From: Pedobacter jejuensis
GTDB lineage: Bacteria > Bacteroidota > Bacteroidia > Sphingobacteriales > Sphingobacteriaceae
Reading direction: 5' to 3'
Length of the DNA stretch: 64,000 nucleotides
NCBI RefSeq assembly: GCF_003725795.1
Contig: NZ_RBEE01000023.1
Coordinates: forward strand, 611,543 to 675,542
Positions 9,015-16,974 of the stretch are shown piece by piece. How positions within the stretch are numbered: the first letter of the stretch is position 1; each line of letters begins with the position of its first letter. The notes below the pieces were generated by a model. The model ran no database searches. It saw only the letters and a list, made by a program, of their open reading frames with translations, and had not been told where the DNA came from. A program made the position numbers and the translations under genes.

Positions 9015-11480
9015 CTAAATCGGCACAATAACTTTAAAACTAAAATTTCTACCCATATTGTAAATACCTGACCTTCCGTTTGGAGAAGATGAATAGTATT
9101 CAAAATATTTTAGTCTGTTAAGGTTAGACTGATAGACCTTATTGAAAATATTATCACACTGGATAAAAATATCGAATACCTTTTTACCAGATTTTGATTT
9201 GATACCGGAACCCATCCCCATGTTGAATAATGCATAACCTTCCGTAAAAGTTTCCGTATTATCTAATGCATAGAATCGATTTTGATAAGCAAATAAAGCT
9301 GCGTCAAATTTTAAATATGGTTTATCAAAACTACCCTTTGTTGCTTGTGAAGTAAACTTCAACTCCGTACGAAATTGCAATGGTGGGATGAAAGGCAAAT
9401 ATTTAGCCGCATTACCAAACCTATTTAATAGATCTTCGTTTTTATTCAAACCGACTACATAGGCCAAGCTATTATTAAAGGTTAGCCATTTTATATGGTT
9501 TGGGTGAAGATTTAGGCTAACTTCTGCACCATACAACCTGGCCATAGATTGCTGATATTGATATGTTAAATTTCCTGGTACAATAACCATAGGATTTCCA
9601 TCAGCATCTGTTAAACGAGATTGATAAATATAATTTTGAATATTATTATTAAAAACTTCAAAACTAATATCGGCATCTTTCAAGTAGGCAATTAAGCCAA
9701 TATCCTGTTGTAAATTAAATTCTGGCTTGAAAGTTCTATTGCCCAAATAAACAATACGGGCACCCGGATCTAAACCATTAGAACCAATTTCTGTAATATT
9801 TGGCGCACGATAACCTCTGGCTAAATTGGCCTTCAAAAGTAGTTTTTCGGAGATGTTATAGGTAAAACCTAAACTGCCAGACAGCCCGTAATAACTTTTA
9901 TTAAAGGATGGAAATTGAAGATTGGCATCGGGATAGTTGGAATTAACTTGTTGTCCAAAACCAGTTTGTGAATTGGTACCTACATAAAAGTCATTCCAGT
10001 TGATGTTCCTCCTATCTACGCGAATACCACCAGATACATCAATTTTACCAAAAGTTTTTTTTGCGAAATAAAAAGCACCAACATCAAACAAATCATAATC
10101 GGGAATCGGAAAATCTGTAGCATCTTTGCTTCTATTACCCTGAAACATCCCATTTACTCCAATTGTACTTTCGATACCTAAAAAATCAGGTAGATTATAC
10201 TTCAAATCATAGTTTAATGTATTTAGAACAACGTACAACCCAGCTTGAGCTGGAATTGTTGGATGATTATATTCTCTTCGAACACTTTGCTGTGCTCCAA
10301 TTAAGAAATTTAGATCGCTGTTTCTAAACTTAATTTGGCTTGTATTATAGAATCGATAATGTTGAATATGCTGATGAAGGGGATTAATCGAATACCGGGT
10401 CAATTCATTCTCAGGTACAATCGGTCTATTTTTTATATCATCACCAAAATCTAAAACTTGTCTGGTAAATCTTCTGGTCAAAGAATCACGACTTCCATCA
10501 GGAATTTCCATTAAGTTATCGTAATAAGTAATAGCTGTTTTAGAAAAACCCCATTGTTTATCAATTCTTGCACTTGCAGATAAATTATATTCTCTGAAAC
10601 CAGTACCAAAAACATACCCATCAGCTTTATTGTAATAATTATGAGCAGTTTTCCCAGAAGCTCTAAAAACATATTTCCAATCGTTTTTAACATATGCTAA
10701 ACCTATTGATGAACCCACCATGCCATTATTGCTTTGGTAATTCATGTTAAAATCTCCCTTTAATTTACCATCTTCAAAATTAGGGTTGTAAGGTATCATA
10801 TTGATAACGCCTGCCAGTGCATCCGAACCATAGGTTAAACTAGCCGGACCTTTTACAACTTCCGCCCTGGTTATCCCATATTCATCAACTTCTATCCCAT
10901 GTTCATCACCCCATTGCTGCCCTTCTTGTCGCAAACCGTCATATAAAGTTAAAACACGGTTATAGCCTAAACCGCGAATAAATGGTTTTGAAACATTTGG
11001 TCCGGTTGTTACAGCCGATACACCAGGAATACCTTTCACAATGGCGTCAATCAAATTCGTATTTACATTCTGGTCCATTGTTCTTTTGGAAATTACAGCA
11101 ATCGGCACCGGACTTTTCCTCAATTCAGTAGCTCTGTTTACACCTGTTATTACAACATCGTTTAAATTTGAAGCTGACTGTTCTAAATCTATATTTAAAA
11201 ATTGCTCAGCACCTACTATAACTATTGTTTGCTTTTTCGATTGATAACCTACCGCAGAAAATACAATCTCGTAAGTGCCAAAAGGTATTTGTTCAAACGA
11301 ATAAAAACCTTCTAAATCGCTTTTGACTGATTTATTTAATTTCAGAAGCTTAACACTTACATCTTCTTTCGGAACCTTACTCGAAGTAACCTTCCCTTTC
11401 AACATACCCGATTGTGCAAATGCAATACTAGAAATGAAAGAAAATAGAATTGTAAAAATTGAAAACTGCAAGTGATTCAT
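9015..11480 (-). CDS. TonB-dependent outer-membrane receptor, probably for a metal or metal complex
   Basis: This outer-membrane receptor imports a ligand using TonB energy. The 821-residue protein has a signal peptide (residues 1-22, ending IAFAQ) and a carboxypeptidase-regulatory-like beta-sandwich (about 24-105). The plug runs from about 110 to 235 (SPVPIAVISKRTMDQ, IRGLGYNRVLTLYDGLRQEG, VVKGPASLTYGSDALAG), followed by a 22-strand-type barrel ending in an aromatic-rich C-terminus. An acidic/His cluster in the plug (GQQWGDEHGIEVDE) could bind metal. There is no SusD partner, so a glycan role is unlikely. A DtxR/MntR-like inverted repeat lies immediately upstream, favouring iron or manganese control. 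Confidence 0.88.
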   Translation of the reverse strand: MNHLQFSIFTILFSFISSIAFAQSGMLKGKVTSSKVPKEDVSVKLLKLNKSVKSDLEGFYSFEQIPFGTYEIVFSAVGYQSKKQTIVIVGAEQFLNIDLEQSASNLNDVVITGVNRATELRKSPVPIAVISKRTMDQNVNTNLIDAIVKGIPGVSAVTTGPNVSKPFIRGLGYNRVLTLYDGLRQEGQQWGDEHGIEVDEYGITRAEVVKGPASLTYGSDALAGVINMIPYNPNFEDGKLKGDFNMNYQSNNGMVGSSIGLAYVKNDWKYVFRASGKTAHNYYNKADGYVFGTGFREYNLSASARIDKQWGFSKTAITYYDNLMEIPDGSRDSLTRRFTRQVLDFGDDIKNRPIVPENELTRYSINPLHQHIQHYRFYNTSQIKFRNSDLNFLIGAQQSVRREYNHPTIPAQAGLYVVLNTLNYDLKYNLPDFLGIESTIGVNGMFQGNRSKDATDFPIPDYDLFDVGAFYFAKKTFGKIDVSGGIRVDRRNINWNDFYVGTNSQTGFGQQVNSNYPDANLQFPSFNKSYYGLSGSLGFTYNISEKLLLKANLARGYRAPNITEIGSNGLDPGARIVYLGNRTFKPEFNLQQDIGLIAYLKDADISFEVFNNNIQNYIYQSRLTDADGNPMVIVPGNLTYQYQQSMARLYGAEVSLNLHPNHIKWLTFNNSLAYVVGLNKNEDLLNRFGNAAKYLPFIPPLQFRTELKFTSQATKGSFDKPYLKFDAALFAYQNRFYALDNTETFTEGYALFNMGMGSGIKSKSGKKVFDIFIQCDNIFNKVYQSNLNRLKYFEYYSSSPNGRSGIYNMGRNFSFKVIVPI

Positions 11481-11484
11481 ATTT

Positions 11485-11517
11485 ATCTAAATTTATTTTT
11501 AGACAAATCTAAATTTA
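11485..11517. promoter_or_regulatory. Inverted/direct repeat operator, DtxR/MntR-like, ahead of the TonB receptor
   Basis: TTTAGA-CAAA-TCTAAA at 11498-11513 is a perfect 6-bp inverted repeat with a 4-bp spacer. Its flank contains a direct repeat: ATCTAAATTTA occurs at 11485-11495 and again at 11507-11517, 22 bp apart. Thus three alternating TCTAAA/TTTAGA half-sites sit 5-37 bp upstream of the receptor ATG. The half-site resembles operators of DtxR/MntR-type metal regulators; that assignment is inferred from pattern only. Confidence 0.5.
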
Positions 11518-11855
11518 ATTTTAAATAAACCAAATAATTATTTTGATTTAGTGATTTATGGTAATTCTTTAAGAATTAAAATATATAATGATAAAATTAA
11601 TACGTCCTATTTCTAAAAAAATATACTATCGATTGAAATAGAGAACATTGGAACTTTCTAAATAATATCATTGCGATTTCAATCCAACTTCTTAAATATT
11701 TTGGAACCATTGCAGGTTTATATAATGTTAGTAAGATATTGCATGGTAGTAAGATAAATATTGTACTTTATACCAAAATTAAACCCTAATTATCTCATCT
11801 GTTAAGGCCAAGATATTAGAGGCTAAAGCTAGGCAGTAATTAACAAAAGGTAGCT
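11518..11855. other. AT-rich divergent intergenic region
   Basis: Beyond the operator-like repeats next to the receptor gene, this stretch between two divergent genes contains a short direct repeat (AGTAAGATA twice, around 11728-11755) and no ORF, RNA or clear promoter pair that I can support. It must hold the start signals for the flanking genes. Confidence 0.4.
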
Positions 11856-12452
11856 ATGGATATCAATAATTTCGGAAGGTTCAATTCGGACACATGGGGA
11901 AACGTTGGGGAATGGGTAATGATTGTTGTAACTATAATCACGATAGTTTTTTTATATATCACCTTTCGAGAACAACGGATAACAAATAGAACTCAGGTTA
12001 AAAAAAACGATTTAGATTTCATTCTCCACCTTTTTGATAAACTACAATCCGATTTTGAAGGCTATCTTTTAGTTGAAGACAAAAAGGATTTTTTTGGAAC
12101 AACTGCTTTATATAAGTATACGAAAGGAATTGCAAACACAAAGAATAAGCATGATGCATTTCATTTCTACAAAAATCAACTTGAGACGGATAATATAATT
12201 TATTTAACTTATTCGATAGATATTATTGCAGATTTAATTAAAGATGCTTCTTTTGATGAACAATTTAAAATGTTATTGACAAAAAAGTTAAAATTATTTT
12301 TTAAGCTTAAACTAGAATTTCCTCTAGGCTTACTTGTTAAGAGCTTTTTACTATTAGAGGAGGATTTGGCTATTGAAATAAGAAATTTTTATAACAAGTA
12401 CACAGATACACCGATTACAAAAGAAAATCTGATTCCTACAGAGAACTATTAG
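11856..12452 (+). CDS. Hypothetical membrane-anchored protein
   Basis: I do not recognise this protein with confidence. The 198 residues comprise a short N-terminus, one strong membrane helix (about residues 20-37, VMIVVTIITIVFLYITF), then a charged, probably helical cytoplasmic domain rich in Lys, Asp, Phe and Leu. One membrane helix followed by a helical domain beginning FILHLFDKL recalls the loosely defined putative phage abortive-infection membrane proteins (putAbiC type), but no catalytic motif supports that. It is a single gene flanked by a tRNA and a receptor, which would suit an accessory gene. Confidence 0.6.
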   Translation: MDINNFGRFNSDTWGNVGEWVMIVVTIITIVFLYITFREQRITNRTQVKKNDLDFILHLFDKLQSDFEGYLLVEDKKDFFGTTALYKYTKGIANTKNKHDAFHFYKNQLETDNIIYLTYSIDIIADLIKDASFDEQFKMLLTKKLKLFFKLKLEFPLGLLVKSFLLLEEDLAIEIRNFYNKYTDTPITKENLIPTENY

Positions 12453-12467
12453 GAAATGAAAACTGTA

Positions 12468-12511
12468 CTCTAAAAAAGAAAAACCCTCTCTAAAATTAAT
12501 TAAAGAGGGTT
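12468..12511 (-). terminator. Terminator of the tRNA-Arg transcript
   Basis: An 8-bp perfect stem (AACCCTCT at 12482-12489, AGAGGGTT at 12504-12511) lies 5 bp beyond the tRNA 3' end on the minus strand. On that strand it runs into a T-rich tail (complement of the A-rich tract left of 12482). It could also stop the convergent gene that ends at 12452. Confidence 0.75.
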
Positions 12512-12516
12512 ATCAG

Positions 12517-12590
12517 TACCCCGGAAGGGACTCGAACCCCTGACCCTCGGTTTAGAAAACCGACGCTCTATCCAGCTGAGCTACCGAGGC
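12517..12590 (-). tRNA. tRNA-Arg (anticodon TCT)
   Basis: The minus strand folds as a 74-nt cloverleaf. The acceptor stem is GCCTCGG with CCGGGGT (one terminal G-T and one internal T-G wobble) and discriminator A. The D-arm is AGCTCAGCTGGATAGAGC. The anticodon stem TCGGT/ACCGA closes loop TTTCTAA, giving anticodon TCT, which reads AGA. The T-loop is GTTCGAGTC with a GGG/CCC stem. CCA is not encoded and must be added after transcription. There is no sign of an integrated element at its 3' end. Confidence 0.96.
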
Positions 12591-12776
12591 TCATTTTTTA
12601 ATGTGTGCAAATATAGAAGTTCTACCCAATAAGCGGAAATAAATTTTCAAAATTTTCCTAATTTATTATAAGCTAATCACGCTGTTCTTATAAGTATTTA
12701 GCTACAAGCTTATTATCTCAGATTTGATTTGAAACCGAAATGGCAATTACCCAAATATTTTCAAAACTAAATCAAT

Positions 12777-13010
12777 TTAAGCATCTTCTCCATTCCAAAC
12801 ATCATCGTCAGCATGCTTAATTTCATCGTGTGTGCCACTAACTGAACGAGATTCTTCATGATGATAATTCCGCTCCGGGTTTTCAGGCAATTCATTATTG
12901 CTATTTGTAGGAACCTTTCTTAGGTGTTCTGCCTTTTTAACCTCTGGCAAATCATCATGAATTACTGAAGGTTTTAAAATTTTCTTTCCGGGATTTGAAT
13001 TCTGTTCCAT
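12777..13010 (-). CDS. Small hydrophilic protein of unknown function
   Basis: This 77-residue protein is rich in Glu, Asp, Asn, Lys, Pro and His with almost no hydrophobic core (for example NNELPENPERNYHHEESRS). It is probably disordered. The ATG at 13010 is preferred over a TTG two codons upstream. Small acidic proteins like this are common as unannotated genes in Pedobacter-type genomes. No function can be read, and the gene itself is only moderately certain. Confidence 0.45.
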   Translation of the reverse strand: MEQNSNPGKKILKPSVIHDDLPEVKKAEHLRKVPTNSNNELPENPERNYHHEESRSVSGTHDEIKHADDDVWNGEDA

Positions 13011-13254
13011 AATCAATTAAATCAATATTGAAGAAATGCAAAAGTGGACTAAAATATCGGTAGTCGAACAAATTATTTCATAACAAAATAGATGCTTAAC
13101 TTTTGTTGATCAACGAGTGAAATAAACGATTAGTGCTTTTTTTTTACAACTAATATTATATTCATCAGCAATTTAATTTGTACTTAATTAAATGATCGAT
13201 ATTATTTGCTTCTTAATAAAGCTTCAAAGTAATATTAATCGGCATGTAGATTTC

Positions 13255-15084
13255 TTATTTATATTTCTCCTGCATTTGATCGTAGAAGTTTTTCAGCACA
13301 AAATAAGCTTTCTTCTTTTTGCCAGTTTCACTCATTAAACCTTTACGATTCCAGAAATTTTGGTAAACAGGATGTTGCCTTCTAGGTGACCGAAAATCGG
13401 TTAAAATCCATGGAATTATTCCCCTTAATGCAGGAATTTTACTAAGCATCGTTAACTGGTTCTTGTATAATGCTTCCTGATATTCTTCACTCCAACGCGT
13501 ATTCTCGTCAGCATGAAAACCACCTAAAGCATCGCCACCAAATTCAGTAATTACTACCGGCTTATTGTATTTAATGTTGAAATCGTACTTTAAAATTTCA
13601 CTTGGCGAACTACCAAAATACCAACCGGCATATTCATTAAAGCTTACCAAATCAATTTTTTCGCCCAATGGGTCGTTTAAAATCATGGTATTGCTTTCGC
13701 GATGAACTTCTAAGGCCGCAGCTACTAACCTTGTATCATCCAGAGAGCGAGCGGTTTCTGCAAGATTACTCATAAAGCTTAATCGAGGCGCACTTAACGG
13801 CGTCTCATTTCCGATTGACCAGACCACAACGCTAGCCCGGTTTTTATCTCGAGAAATTAAATCTGTTAATTGTTGTTTAGCATTTGCATAAGTAACCGGG
13901 TTTTCCCAGCTAATGGTCCAGTAAACCGGAACTTCTGCCCAAACCAGCAAGCCCATTTCATCGGCCAAACGCATCATTTCTTCATTATGAGGGTAATGCG
14001 CCAAACGAATATAGTTGCAATTCAAATCCTTTGCCCATTGCAACATCATCCTCATATCCCCTTGCGAACGTAATCTACCCTGCAATAATGGGTTTTCATC
14101 ATGCATGGAAATGCCCCTGAAAAAAACAGATTTTCCGTTGAGTAAAATACTATCACCTTTTACTTCGATGGTTCTAAAACCAATTTTATCTTCGATATTT
14201 TCATTAGCAGATTTAATATTTACGGTATAAAGTTTCGGGCTTTCTGGCGACCAAAGCGATAGATTATTCCAGATGAAAACCTCACTAATTTTACCTTCAC
14301 TATCCGTCTTATAATCCTTCTTTAAATTAAGCTCAGGTATGGTTAACGAAACTTCCTGCCCGGCAAAAGCATCAGCTAATTTTAATGAAAAACTTAAAGA
14401 ATTGTTACTACCTTTTTCAAGCTGTAATTTATAATCACTAATAAAATGTTCGGGCAATTCAGCTAAATATACGTCGCGGGTAATGCCACCATAGTTCCAC
14501 CAATCGGTATTTACGGTCGGAATTTCATCTGGCTTTCTTGTATTATCGGCTTTTACAACAATTGAATTGCTGCCTGCTTTCAACTTCCCGGTAACTTCAA
14601 ATTGAAAAGGTGTAAATCCACCTTTATGAGTGCCGATTTTTTTCCCATTCAGGTAAACATGTGCTTCGTAATTTACCGCTCCGAAATAAACAAAATATCG
14701 TTTTCCTTTTTGTGGTTGTGCATCAAACTTTCTACGCAGCCAAATGGTGCCCTCGTATAGTTCTAACTTTTCCGATTGAGAATTCCAGTCGCCAGGAACG
14801 TTCATTTGCGGAGAACCATCAAAATTATATTCAATAAGTTCTGATTTATCTTTTTGCTCCTTATCATCAAAGAAACCACCTGTGGCGGTTTTTGATTGGT
14901 CGTAAGGTTGATGTCTGTAATCGTAATATCCGTTTTCGTAAGGATCTATAATATAATTCCATTTGCCATTAAGGCTCTGTATTTTACGGGCTTGAATATT
15001 TTGTATAGAACTAACCTGAGCAAAACAAATAGACGAAAAGATAGAAAGGCAAACTAAAAGAACACTTAATTTTAATTTAAACAT
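13255..15084 (-). CDS. Secreted GH2 beta-glucuronidase
   Basis: This glycoside hydrolase family 2 enzyme most likely releases terminal glucuronic acid. The 609-residue protein has a signal peptide (1-22, ending SICFAQ), an N-terminal jelly-roll sugar-binding domain (about 30-190), an Ig-like domain (about 200-290) and a TIM barrel (about 295-600). Acid/base Glu427 lies in WSIGNET and nucleophile Glu514 in VITEFGG. Asn579 and Lys581 form the NxK motif (WNRKG) that contacts the glucuronate carboxylate in characterised beta-glucuronidases, separating it from GH2 galactosidases. It is not next to SusC/SusD genes, so it is not in an obvious polysaccharide-utilisation locus. It could act on host, plant or self-made uronic acid glycans. 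Confidence 0.88.
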   Translation of the reverse strand: MFKLKLSVLLVCLSIFSSICFAQVSSIQNIQARKIQSLNGKWNYIIDPYENGYYDYRHQPYDQSKTATGGFFDDKEQKDKSELIEYNFDGSPQMNVPGDWNSQSEKLELYEGTIWLRRKFDAQPQKGKRYFVYFGAVNYEAHVYLNGKKIGTHKGGFTPFQFEVTGKLKAGSNSIVVKADNTRKPDEIPTVNTDWWNYGGITRDVYLAELPEHFISDYKLQLEKGSNNSLSFSLKLADAFAGQEVSLTIPELNLKKDYKTDSEGKISEVFIWNNLSLWSPESPKLYTVNIKSANENIEDKIGFRTIEVKGDSILLNGKSVFFRGISMHDENPLLQGRLRSQGDMRMMLQWAKDLNCNYIRLAHYPHNEEMMRLADEMGLLVWAEVPVYWTISWENPVTYANAKQQLTDLISRDKNRASVVVWSIGNETPLSAPRLSFMSNLAETARSLDDTRLVAAALEVHRESNTMILNDPLGEKIDLVSFNEYAGWYFGSSPSEILKYDFNIKYNKPVVITEFGGDALGGFHADENTRWSEEYQEALYKNQLTMLSKIPALRGIIPWILTDFRSPRRQHPVYQNFWNRKGLMSETGKKKKAYFVLKNFYDQMQEKYK

Positions 15085-15365
15085 AATATAAATTTCTTTT
15101 TAGAACTTGAAAATTTGGCAGGTTTCAGTCCAGAGGATAAAACAAAAATTGGTTAGCAAAAACCATAAACAACCCTAAATATTGTAATGGCTCACTTTAT
15201 TGAATACCAAATATATTCAATTAATTTTCATAAAACTGAAAGACAAAACAATTCAAAACGGAAGGTAACGAGTTTTATACGCTTATATCATCGGCAAATA
15301 ATTAAATAAATTGTTCAAATCTATTTTTGCCTTGGCGCTGAAATTAAATTACCTTGCATGTTCAA

Positions 15366-16205
15366 ATGGCATTATATTTTACCTCAATAAATTCTGGCAG
15401 TAATGGCAATTGCTACTATGTTGGCAATAAAAACGAAGCTGTATTGGTCGATGTTGGAATTTCTTGCAAAGAAGTTGAGAAAAGAATGGCCAGGCTTGGT
15501 TTATCGATGTCGAACATCAAAGCTATTTTTATTTCTCACGAGCATGGCGACCATATAAAAGGATTATCGGTTTTATCTAAGAAATATGATCTTCCCGTTT
15601 ATATTACGGATAATACATTGCGCAACAGTCGGCTGATATTAAATGAAGATAAGATATTCAATTTCAACCATTTAGATACCATTTGCATTGGCAATTTAAA
15701 GGTTTCGGCATTTTCTAAACTGCATGATGCTGCAGATCCTTTTAGCTTTACCATTGAATGCAGCGATGTACGTGTTGGCGTTTTTACAGATATTGGCGCA
15801 GTTTGCGACAGATTAATTACTCAGTTTAAAACATGTAATGCTGCTTTTTTAGAAGCCAATTATGATACGCAAATGCTTGAAAGTGGTAATTATCCTTATC
15901 ATTTAAAGCGTAGAATTACCAGCGGCAGAGGTCACCTATCCAACCACCAGGCCTTAGCATTATTTCAAAATCATAAACCAGAATACATGAGCCATCTTTT
16001 GCTCAGTCACTTATCAAAAGACAATAACGACCCAACCTTGGTAGAGAATTTATTTAAGGCCTCAGCTGGTAAAACTTTTATTAGTGTTGCATCTAGAAAT
16101 GAAGAAGGTTTTTTGCATTATGTTAATAATAAACTAAATGAAAATAAAAATTATAGCTTCAACCCTGCACTGTATCAGCCAGAACAATTAAACCTATTTT
16201 CGTAA
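15366..16205 (+). CDS. Metallo-beta-lactamase-fold hydrolase, YycJ/WalJ-like
   Basis: This is a dinuclear-zinc hydrolase of the MBL superfamily; WalJ/YycJ-type members are thought to be nucleases linked to cell-wall and DNA maintenance. The 279-residue protein begins MALYFTSINSGSNGNCYYVG, a typical family start. The metal motif is ISHEHGDH (His58, His60, Asp62, His63), with later metal ligands in LHDAADPFSF and LLSHLSKDNND. The ATG at 15366 is chosen because it gives the family's usual N-terminus; a TTG four codons upstream is less likely. Confidence 0.88.
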   Translation: MALYFTSINSGSNGNCYYVGNKNEAVLVDVGISCKEVEKRMARLGLSMSNIKAIFISHEHGDHIKGLSVLSKKYDLPVYITDNTLRNSRLILNEDKIFNFNHLDTICIGNLKVSAFSKLHDAADPFSFTIECSDVRVGVFTDIGAVCDRLITQFKTCNAAFLEANYDTQMLESGNYPYHLKRRITSGRGHLSNHQALALFQNHKPEYMSHLLLSHLSKDNNDPTLVENLFKASAGKTFISVASRNEEGFLHYVNNKLNENKNYSFNPALYQPEQLNLFS

Positions 16206-16403
16206 CTGTATTTTAAATTACCTAGTTTTTGGTATTGTTTAAACCCAAATATTTCGAGAGGTTTGTTTAGTTAGATAAAAATCAACGGGACGATTTTAAA
16301 CAAACGCAGAAAAGGGGTTGATTTATTTTAATCTCTTTTTTTAAAACAAATTAATTTGATGTTGGTTATTTAAAAACTTCATAAATAGTTTGTTTGGTTT
16401 ATT

Positions 16404-16436
16404 GGGGCTTATGGATTTAAGCCCCTTTCTCTTTTT
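16404..16436 (+). terminator. Rho-independent terminator upstream of the NRPS-PKS cluster
   Basis: An 8-bp GC-rich stem (GGGGCTTA at 16404-16411, TAAGCCCC at 16418-16425) with a 6-nt loop is followed by TTTCTCTTTTTT. It lies about 200 bp after the MBL gene stop, so it ends that transcript or an intervening small RNA and isolates the cluster. Confidence 0.85.
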
Positions 16437-16591
16437 TAAGCCAAATTGCAAACATTAAATTTTATTTACGTTTGGCAATAAAAACTATACTGCTTAAAAA
16501 GCTATAAAAGTTGTATAAAATAAATTAATAATTACCGCAAAAGTTATTAGAACGAGATTACTGAATCATAAATTATAAAATCGTTTAATAT

Positions 16592-16627
16592 TTTGTGCCA
16601 AAAATATATACGATTTTGCTATATTTG
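16592..16627 (+). promoter_or_regulatory. Candidate Bacteroidota promoter for the NRPS-PKS operon
   Basis: TATATTTG at 16620-16627 fits the Bacteroidota -7 consensus TAnnTTTG exactly. TTTG at 16592-16595 could be the -33 element, but the 24-nt spacer is slightly longer than usual. Transcription would begin near 16634, giving a leader of about 340 nt before the first large gene. Confidence 0.4.
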
Positions 16628-16735
16628 AAATGTAGAATTAATAATAATATTAGTTTTGCAATCACCCTATTAAAACTTGAAGTTGTTTTTATAAAACCAC
16701 TTCGCAATGTGAATTTAAGTCGATAACTCTCAATC

Positions 16736-16927
16736 ATGACTGAATACCAAACAATCAGATTAAAACTTCCAAAAGGTTTTTTTAATCATCTTTATCGCTC
16801 TGTTGCTTCAAAAGCATGTTTAATTATTTCTGTTTTTTTGACGCAAATTATTCTAAGTTTTCAGGGGATAACCGTATTAATGGCTAAGTCTGATACTTTG
16901 TTATTAAATTTTAAAGAAAAGGTTTAG
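16736..16927 (+). CDS. Possible small ORF in the NRPS-PKS leader
   Basis: A 63-codon ORF with an ATG start lies 47 bp upstream of the NRPS-PKS gene, in the predicted leader. The product has a basic N-terminus (LKLPKGFFNHLYRS), a hydrophobic middle that could span the membrane (ACLIISVFLTQIILSF) and a short polar tail. No family is recognised. It could be a real small membrane or leader peptide or simply chance open sequence. Confidence 0.35.
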   Translation: MTEYQTIRLKLPKGFFNHLYRSVASKACLIISVFLTQIILSFQGITVLMAKSDTLLLNFKEKV

Positions 16928-16974
16928 AATCTATACACAGATATTTAAAACTTTTTTTAGTATAATTTAAAATT

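Larger units (their letters stand above)
16206..16735. other. Long intergenic region upstream of the NRPS-PKS cluster
   Basis: This 530-bp AT-rich gap separates the MBL gene from the biosynthetic cluster. It contains a strong hairpin terminator (16404-16436) and a candidate promoter (16592-16627), annotated separately. Between 16206 and 16400 I see no ORF. The segment could belong to the MBL 3' untranslated region or a small RNA, but no structure supports a named family. Confidence 0.5.

Noticed and set aside
15208..15215. CAAATATA as a -7 element for the GH2 gene
   Set aside because: The -7 match is present on the minus strand, but the nearest CAA for the -33 box is about 28 bp away, outside the usual spacing.
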